From the NCBI RefSeq assembly GCF_000412335.2, contig NZ_KE161030.1, positions 2,449,750 to 2,513,749 on the forward strand: a stretch of DNA of 64,000 bases, read 5' to 3'. The notes under the pieces are model-generated. The model made no database searches and was not told the DNA's origin. It saw only the letters and a list, made by a program, of their open reading frames with translations. The translations under genes were made by a program, and so were the position numbers. Each line of letters starts with the position of its first letter. Within the stretch, counting starts at the first letter, position 1. This stretch comes from Cedecea davisae DSM 4568 (GTDB lineage Bacteria > Pseudomonadota > Gammaproteobacteria > Enterobacterales > Enterobacteriaceae). Positions 59,301-64,000 of the stretch are shown in pieces.

Positions 59301-59813
59301 GTATTTTTCAGCATTAATTTCCGCAGACAGGCTGCCGCCGTAGATCAGAACGGTACGCTGACCTTCCAGCCACTGGTTTTCCTCCAGCCCCGGAAGCAGT
59401 AGATTAATGGCCGCCTGGTCACCGATGACCAACAGCAGGCGGACTTTGCTGCGCCAGAAAAAACTGTAGCGGTCACGCATAGCCCGGCTAATGCGTCCTG
59501 TCAGCGTCATTTGCCCGGCTTGTTTATCTCGCTGGGTTTGCTTTATGCCCTCTTTAGAGGCGCGCTTTATTTGGTTGCGCACCCAAAGCTGCCAGCCGGC
59601 AAAAACCAGCGCGGCGACACAAAAAGCCATGGCCCAAACTATGCCGCAAATAATCAGGATAGGCAGAATTTGCGACCACTCGGTGGAGGCTTCCGTTGCG
59701 AAAAACCAATAAATAATGCCACCCAATAAAACAGCCAGCGTCATTGCGGCAGCCGCTATAAACGTTGTCGACGCCACGGTGATACTGTCCGGGTGTTTTT
59801 TGTCCTTATCCAT
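56382..59813 (-). CDS. tssM: T6SS inner-membrane protein TssM with degenerate P-loop
   Basis: IcmF-type component (1143 residues) of the membrane complex, spanning to the periplasm and binding TssJ and TssL. Transmembrane segments near 15-40, 47-73 and 375-397, then a long periplasmic region with RFGLDHSQQLLGAMLPWYGV and the C-terminal domain (DGRTLQWVLRTQLGNGPLELLSL). The cytoplasmic NTPase region normally carries G-x-x-G-x-GKT; here VRLLLVIGDQAAINLLLPGL stands in that place, so the Walker A lysine is gone. ATG 59813 overlaps the previous stop (ATGGATAA). Confidence 0.92.
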   Translation of the reverse strand: MDKDKKHPDSITVASTTFIAAAAMTLAVLLGGIIYWFFATEASTEWSQILPILIICGIVWAMAFCVAALVFAGWQLWVRNQIKRASKEGIKQTQRDKQAGQMTLTGRISRAMRDRYSFFWRSKVRLLLVIGDQAAINLLLPGLEENQWLEGQRTVLIYGGSLSAEINAEKYASLRKLRRGRPLDGIVRVIGQGLSLDPGQSDDDLRGLERIGELLRYQPPVWLWQLCASGWSQSGRTEQAVGVAFPLRAAPDDIAHQLENLLPELSSRGMSQVVENNGHDFLLRLAQHLKNGGISLWGQQLAPWLYASQQRIPLRGLAFSLENREGAGESAAAPLVAGRKNTLALPATWQAIIDDCGRVRGRRVGFAWERMLAWGLMGVIGIWGAGLLISFALNWQQISTVASKARDLVEHPAVSDAQLTSLHSLRNDAGSLQNHLLHGSPWYQRFGLDHSQQLLGAMLPWYGVVNNRLIRDPANAALAGKLGALVNSAPNSDQRAQLAKPGYDQLKAWLMMARPDKADGAFYAQTMKAVQPELNGVSKGLWQSLSPDLWAFYISELPHQPQWKITPNAALVNQSRQVLLQQIGRRNAESTLYENMLKSVRRNFADVSLEDMTPGTDARRLFSTDESVPGMFTREAWEGGVKQAIDKAANTRRDEIDWVLSDSRKAVSADLAPEALRARLTQRYFTDFAGSWLNFLNSLRLNPANNIADVTDQLTLMSDVRQSPLIALMNTLARQGQAGQKSEGLSDSIIKSAKDLINSKDKPVIDQSALGPQGPLDESFGPLLQLMGKNKNNDAISADSSLSLQTYLTRITRVRLRLQQIASASDPQEMMQTLAQTVFQGKSVDLTDTQQYGSLVAASLGEEWSGFGNTLFVQPLNQAWETVLQPSAASLNQRWNRAVVANWNTAFNGRFPFAASKSDASLPMLAEFIRKDTGRIDRFLVTELNGVLHKEGSRWVPDNAHSQGLTFNPAFLKAVNQLSQLSDVLFTDGGQGIGFELQARPVPQVVETQLTIDGQKLHYFNQMADWQSFRWPGETYKPGTLLTWTTTGSGARLFGDYVGTWGFIRWLEQSKRQRLDSSHWMMNFTAPDGRTLQWVLRTQLGNGPLELLSLRNFTLPAQIFSVEPGALGQFADEGDVIPMDGVN

Positions 59814-60936
59814 GGGGCTTGACGATTCCAAGTGCGAGTGAGTGTTGAGGGTCGGTGGCTATCCAGCCGCAAGGCTCCTGCCGGGTACGGGCAAATAACG
59901 CAGCAAGGGAGATGACGACCAGGGCCTCCATTTCCCCCAGCTCTCCCCAATAGGTGTCCTGCAGGTATTGATTGAGACTCCAGCCGCAGCTGTCCAGTTC
60001 AGGCTGTTCGGGCTGGGTAAAGAGAATGCATTGCTCCGGGATCTTGTCGCTCTCGCTTTGTTCCTGCGCCCGCTGGCAAACCTGCAAAAGGGATTCAGAA
60101 GACGCAGCCTCGAAAGTTTCCCCACGGGTCAGCAGGACGGGGGCTTCAGCGCTAACCAACCAGAGTGCTGCCGACTCCCCGACAGGGCGTGGCGTTCCGG
60201 CAACCGCGGGGACAGACAGACACCCGGCAACCAGTATTAGCGAACCGGGTTCTGCTTCACTGAAAAAACCGGCAAGTTCGGCCAGGGTTTCTTCGCCTTT
60301 CCAGGCTTTTGGCTCCGCAGGCAGCGTAACCTGCGGAAGACTCGTCTTCATCTGCGCTAAAAAATCGCCCCACGCGGCACGGCTTCCGGCCCAGTAACAT
60401 CTTGCGGGAAGGCAGGTGTCCGGTATCTCACCCTCCTGTACCCACTGCAAAGCCAGCATTTTCGCAAGCTGCTTTTCACGCTCGGCCAGCGCCGGAGAAA
60501 AGGTGCGGGCAACCCGCAATGCGTCAATAGCGCCCTCCTTTCGTGGCTCCGGGGGCAAACTCTCGCGGCGCAACACGCGCAACCATTCCGACTCCCGGCT
60601 CCCGGCCGGCCCAATCAGGATAATCGTCTGCAAACCGAACGGCTGCCGGTGCCCGGCCCACCACGCCTGCTGTGCCTTTTCCACCCCCCGGTGCCAGGTT
60701 CTGGCGTTTAATACCGCGCCCCGGTAATACCCCAGGCGAAAAAGCCACAGCGTCCCGATAACGGCACAACCCGCCAGCATCACCGCAACCAGGGTGCCGC
60801 CGCTGGCCCCCGATTGATGAACCAATGCAGTGCAAATACCTGCCGCCAGCGCCGCCGCAAAAGCCGCAACAAGCCAGCGCTTTGCCACCGGCGGCCGAGC
60901 AACCCGGTAAGGCGGGAACAAGGGAGGCGCTCTCAC
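59806..60936 (-). CDS. T6SS-associated membrane protein of unknown function
   Basis: Protein of 376 residues from a GTG that overlaps the PAAR stop (GTGA). Two N-terminal transmembrane helices (about 19-38 and 47-65), then a cytoplasmic domain with TIILIGPAGSRESEWLRVLR, a P-loop-like turn lacking the GKT, and an alpha/beta pattern resembling a small nucleotide-binding fold (GSLILVAGCLSVPAV, AALWLVSAEAPVLL). No family recognised. Its place between PAAR and tssM, in a fully overlapped operon, implies a role in the secretion system or in loading the linked effector. Confidence 0.75.
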   Translation of the reverse strand: MRAPPLFPPYRVARPPVAKRWLVAAFAAALAAGICTALVHQSGASGGTLVAVMLAGCAVIGTLWLFRLGYYRGAVLNARTWHRGVEKAQQAWWAGHRQPFGLQTIILIGPAGSRESEWLRVLRRESLPPEPRKEGAIDALRVARTFSPALAEREKQLAKMLALQWVQEGEIPDTCLPARCYWAGSRAAWGDFLAQMKTSLPQVTLPAEPKAWKGEETLAELAGFFSEAEPGSLILVAGCLSVPAVAGTPRPVGESAALWLVSAEAPVLLTRGETFEAASSESLLQVCQRAQEQSESDKIPEQCILFTQPEQPELDSCGWSLNQYLQDTYWGELGEMEALVVISLAALFARTRQEPCGWIATDPQHSLALGIVKPHG

Positions 60937-61190
60937 GTTTCAATACCAAAATCGGGAAATGAACTCACCAGCGTGCAGCCGCAGCGGCACTTATGCCCGT
61001 GAAGCGCAACCGGCTGGCCGTCGACTTCGGTAAGCGAGCTGCCTTCCGCGATAGTCGTCATGCCGTGTTTATTACATTTAACGGCATCGCCCTTAGCGGC
61101 AATACCTTTGCCAAAACAGAGATAGTGGCCGCCCAATACCCGGCCGCCATGCTCCTTCAGGGTGTCACCCTGACGAATAATGTTTTTCAT
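60933..61190 (-). CDS. PAAR-domain spike tip protein
   Basis: Eighty-five-residue PAAR protein sharpening the VgrG spike and carrying effectors. MKNIIRQGDTLKEHGGRVLGG at the start, then three repeated beta units each with PAAR-like histidine/cysteine positions: YLCFGKGIAAKGDAVKC, HGMTTIAEGS, and HGHKCRCGCTLVSS, the last giving the zinc site. ATG 61190 has GGAAG upstream; a longer frame to 61244 lacks family features. Directly follows the phospholipase gene, so it probably delivers it. Confidence 0.9.
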   Translation of the reverse strand: MKNIIRQGDTLKEHGGRVLGGHYLCFGKGIAAKGDAVKCNKHGMTTIAEGSSLTEVDGQPVALHGHKCRCGCTLVSSFPDFGIET

Positions 61191-61207
61191 ATGACGTCTT
61201 CCCTGAG

Positions 61208-63661
61208 TCAGGAAATGAGCGTTGAAGCGGCTTCTTTCGCCCACTCTGAATGGATGATGGATTTTGCAAAGGCGAGGCGTTGCTCCTGCACGGCGGCCGT
61301 TTGCTCGGCGACCACAACGCCTGGCTGGGGAGTAAAGGCTTTGAGTTTTGCGGCATCCGGGCTCATGGCAATCGGCAGCCCGGTGAGCAAGTCAAGAGCC
61401 TCAGATTCCAGCGAGAATATACCGGCCGTTCCCGCCAGGCCTGCCAGCTTCGCGGTTGTGCCCTTCTGCCTGAAGCTGAAGATAACCCCGCCAACCAGCG
61501 TTGCGGCCCCAACGACATTCCCGGCGATGGCCAGCGGAGACAGAGATTTACTGCATTCGCGGCCAAAATAGATCATCCGATAGCGAAAATAGCCGCTCCA
61601 TAGCTCTCTCCCCTCAAGGGCATAGTGCATAAACCAGGCTCGGGAATCATGAACCTGATCGTCAAACAGCGCCCTGACAAGCCCTCCTGGCTGGTCCGCA
61701 TTACTTTCCTCCCCCAGCAGTGGAAACAGTACCCGGACTTTATCTTCACCTTCGCGTTTCATTGTTGCGAAGTCCTGCCGCTCGTCATCAGAATTCATCA
61801 TAAAGATTGCGTTGCGTGGAATAACGTCCAGTACCAGTTGAGGGAGGCTTTGCACGCTGCGGAACTCGCCCCGATAGTCTTCACCAAACTCCTGCGCGGC
61901 CTGCTGAAGCTGGGTTTTAGAGACTTCGGGGTCGAAATCTTTTATTCCCGGCTCCAGCACCAGATCTTTTATTTTGTCCGGAGGCGTATTGTCGAGAATA
62001 TTTTTTCGCCTGGCTCTCACCGCGCCCTGTTCAAGTTCCCTTCTCACCTCGGCCTCTTTAAGCACACCCGACACACCATGCTTTTCCGACGCATCCTTGT
62101 AAAAGTGAGTGCCTAGCATCGTCCCGCGAGCATAGCGGTTAATGCGCCAGGCCGTTATCCAGGCCAACTGATTCTGGACCGCTTTTTCCAGGCTAACGGT
62201 GGCCCGGGGCGCCTCATATTTAGCCGCCTGCTCATCGGTGACGGGCTCCTTCGATAAGGGCTGGTTAAGGGTTAACTCTCGCCAGGCATTGAAACGGCGG
62301 AATAAGGCTGCATCAACATCGAAGTGCTGTATTACCTCTGGAGACATTACTCGCCAGACTTCCTTTTTCTTGTCTTCAGGAAGTGAATTCTTAGGGACTT
62401 TAAAAGGTGCGCCGGAGGAAAATGCTGAGGCAAACATATCGTTTAACACTACTTGCGAAAGTAGTAAGCGATCATCATTATAATTGGCTTTTCCTTGATC
62501 TCCCGGAGGATAGCCTCCGCCAATATCAGAGTGCATTCCCGGGTAAATCACCTCCACGCTATTAGCCGGGTATTTCCCGTTCGAGCGTCGAATAGAATCA
62601 AGCGGGAAGCAGAGCCGCTGCTCATGGGCCGAAACCAGGTGTACGCAGTCTTTAATAAATCCACCGTAGGTTTTCTCATCGGGCAGTTCCTGAGTATCGT
62701 CCGCCCAGGACATATGCCCCTCGGCAAGGGGGAGTATATGCGCCGCGCCGACGGAGGCCACGGTATCCAACAGCCCCAGAAACTCCACGCTTAGCGGGAT
62801 CTTCAGGTTACCCACCGCCAGGCACTGGTCGGGTTTTTGTTTGCCCTTCTCGGGTTTTGGCAGTAGCTCGCTTAACCAGCGAACGAAGGTTCTTGCTGCC
62901 GCCGCCCCGCGGGAAAACCCGTAAATATAAAGCTTAATCCCCAGCAGTTTGGGCTGGCCGGGGTTTGGCGGCTGTAGCGCAGTCGCCAGCTCCTTCTCCA
63001 TTTTTTTTAGCTGGGCGGAAAACTCCTCGTAGCGATTATGGCTGCCGGTTAGCCCGAATGAGGCCATAGAGGTCGCCATATTCTTTAGCGCATCACGTGT
63101 TTCTCCATCTGATAGCTTGCTGCTATCGGTATTGCTCTTGGACAAGGAACGTTTGAGGGCATCGATAATTCGCAGCAGCCCCCAGTTAATACGATCCTCT
63201 CCCCGGTCCGCAAAGGCCAGCCCCCTAAGGGAATAGTCCAGATCGTTAATTTCCGGGAAAGGCGTACCAACCCCGGGAATATAGTATTTGAAATAGCCTC
63301 CTTTCAGAGAAGAATCAGAATCAAACAGCTCGCCGGCATTGCTTACGCCCCCTGCCGTGCCGTTACCGATGCTGGCCCTGAACAACCTGGCAATATTGGT
63401 CGGGTGCTTAGGGTTCGAAAGATAAAAGTCGTTATTCAGATTATTGCCGGTACCGTCAAAGAACAGGCTGATATGCAGCGTCTTGCAGCAGGGTAGTTCT
63501 ACCACCCTGTCCGCCGCCTCACAAAGCGAATCTCGGTACTCCCGCTCCATACTTGCCTGCTTTTTGCAGTTCGCTCCTATTAGCGCGGCGCGAGACGGCA
63601 GCCTTCCCTGAGCCGGAAAAGGCGGCGGGTACCAGGCCAGATCTGTCGTTACCTTGGGCAT
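61208..63661 (-). CDS. T6SS phospholipase effector, Tle1-like (DUF2235)
   Basis: Predicted lipase effector (817 residues). The DUF2235 alpha/beta-hydrolase core has LFFDGTGNN at 67-74, the nucleophile elbow YGFSRGAAAAR with Ser250, GLLDTVAS with Asp299, and the histidine box YPGMHSDIGGGY with His377 and Asp379: the Tle1 set that cleaves membrane phospholipids of rival cells. A glycine-alanine hydrophobic helix near 728-748 (LAIAGNVVGAATLVGGVIF) may aid membrane insertion. Its start overlaps the end of the immunity-like gene by 13 bases. Confidence 0.88.
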   Translation of the reverse strand: MPKVTTDLAWYPPPFPAQGRLPSRAALIGANCKKQASMEREYRDSLCEAADRVVELPCCKTLHISLFFDGTGNNLNNDFYLSNPKHPTNIARLFRASIGNGTAGGVSNAGELFDSDSSLKGGYFKYYIPGVGTPFPEINDLDYSLRGLAFADRGEDRINWGLLRIIDALKRSLSKSNTDSSKLSDGETRDALKNMATSMASFGLTGSHNRYEEFSAQLKKMEKELATALQPPNPGQPKLLGIKLYIYGFSRGAAAARTFVRWLSELLPKPEKGKQKPDQCLAVGNLKIPLSVEFLGLLDTVASVGAAHILPLAEGHMSWADDTQELPDEKTYGGFIKDCVHLVSAHEQRLCFPLDSIRRSNGKYPANSVEVIYPGMHSDIGGGYPPGDQGKANYNDDRLLLSQVVLNDMFASAFSSGAPFKVPKNSLPEDKKKEVWRVMSPEVIQHFDVDAALFRRFNAWRELTLNQPLSKEPVTDEQAAKYEAPRATVSLEKAVQNQLAWITAWRINRYARGTMLGTHFYKDASEKHGVSGVLKEAEVRRELEQGAVRARRKNILDNTPPDKIKDLVLEPGIKDFDPEVSKTQLQQAAQEFGEDYRGEFRSVQSLPQLVLDVIPRNAIFMMNSDDERQDFATMKREGEDKVRVLFPLLGEESNADQPGGLVRALFDDQVHDSRAWFMHYALEGRELWSGYFRYRMIYFGRECSKSLSPLAIAGNVVGAATLVGGVIFSFRQKGTTAKLAGLAGTAGIFSLESEALDLLTGLPIAMSPDAAKLKAFTPQPGVVVAEQTAAVQEQRLAFAKSIIHSEWAKEAASTLIS

Positions 63662-64000
63662 ACCTTCGGCTCCTTCATCTCAAGCGGCAGTTTAATTGGG
63701 TAAGATGGGCTACCATAGGTAAAGCAGCTGGTAGTCACTTTCACTTCGTCACAGGGTAAAAAATGAACGGTGATACCGCAGGTTTTCTGCCCGGTGTAGT
63801 CAGGGACAGGAACCGTCTTACTATGTTGGCGTTTTTGCGCGTCAATGTTTTTTTTTCCAGGCGTTATATTTTTCTCTGTCCGCAAAACCAGGGAAATCAT
63901 CAGACGAACCTTGTCCAGTTTCCCAGTCAATCCGCACCGTCATACCCGGTTTCCAGACGCCAGGTACCCCGTAGCAGCAGCCCCCGCCTCCGCCGTCGAA
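63649..64000 (-). pseudogene. DUF3304-type immunity gene (Tli1-like), frameshifted and cut by window edge
   Basis: The minus strand from 64000 reads a DUF3304-like block (GGGGGCCYGVPGVWKPGM, RIDWETGQGSSDDFPGF, REKYNAW), then hits a run of nine A (63848-63856 as T on the plus strand) and a TGA at 63842-63844. One A fewer gives KKNIDAQKRQHSKTVPVPDY and continues to HFLPCDEVKVTT, PSYPIKLPLEMKEPKVCPR and the stop at 63649. So the coding sequence is split by a +1 shift in a homopolymer. Known DUF3304 lipoproteins beside Tle1 effectors block self-killing. Sequencing error, phase variation, slippage or true decay cannot be told apart here. The 5' part, including any lipobox, lies outside. Confidence 0.8.

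Noticed and set aside
63649..63930. Treating the 93-residue frame starting MTGKLDKVRLMISLV as an intact gene
   Set aside because: Its first 27 codons are the off-frame reading of the DUF3304 upstream part; the true frame enters from 64000 and is shifted at the nine-A run.

Overview
The window is chromosomal DNA from a member of the Enterobacteriaceae. The first 35 kb follow the Escherichia coli order narIJHG-narK-narXL-ychO-ychN-(chaC, chaA)-kdsA-sirB1-sirB2-prmC-prfA-hemA-lolB-ispE-prs-dauA-ychH-pth-ychF almost gene for gene, with proteins that look close to the E. coli ones. Genus cannot be fixed from sequence alone; an Enterobacter, Cedecea or Kosakonia-like relative is plausible. The left edge cuts an arsB gene that follows arsR. 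No rRNA, tRNA, CRISPR array, transposase or integrase was seen.

Layout: 1-1.7 kb arsenite efflux (arsRB, minus strand). 1.7-12.9 kb nitrate respiration: narGHJI and narK on the minus strand and the sensor-regulator pair narXL on the plus strand, with intact FNR sites and NarL heptamers. 12.9-17.1 kb ychO, ychN, a non-E. coli chemoreceptor and a small DUF1883-like gene. 17.1-27.7 kb housekeeping genes for glutathione degradation, cation exchange, KDO synthesis, translation termination, haem, lipoprotein sorting, isoprenoid and PRPP synthesis; chaB is missing. 27.7-33 kb dauA, an insert of four genes (tautomerase, short-chain dehydrogenase, LysR and MerR regulators), then ychH. 33.1-35 kb pth and ychF.

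From 35 kb onwards the window is accessory. 35.2-38.5 kb is a four-gene minus-strand set resembling a type II Zorya anti-phage system (ZorA and ZorB motor-like proteins plus an HNH nuclease), with an extra small cysteine-containing gene. 38.9-46.3 kb holds a LysR gene and a tightly overlapped six-gene operon: Bcr/CflA-type exporter, HMGL/DmpG-like aldolase, an alpha/beta-hydrolase-like protein with no catalytic triad, an isopropylmalate-dehydrogenase-like enzyme fused to a CinA-type domain, an RraA-like aldolase and a DUF6282 amidohydrolase-like protein. I know of no described system with this content; it is the best candidate for something new. 46.5-49.5 kb has an NCS1 permease, a DUF6515 secreted protein and a beta-carbonic anhydrase.

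49.6-64 kb is the distal half of a type VI secretion operon (minus strand): a frameshifted DUF3304 immunity-like gene, a DUF2235 (Tle1-type) phospholipase effector, PAAR, an unknown membrane protein, TssM, TssA/VasJ, TssF, TssG, TssJ, TssE and a VasL-type protein. The remaining core genes (tssB, tssC, tssK, tssL, clpV, hcp, vgrG) are not here and presumably lie past the right edge.
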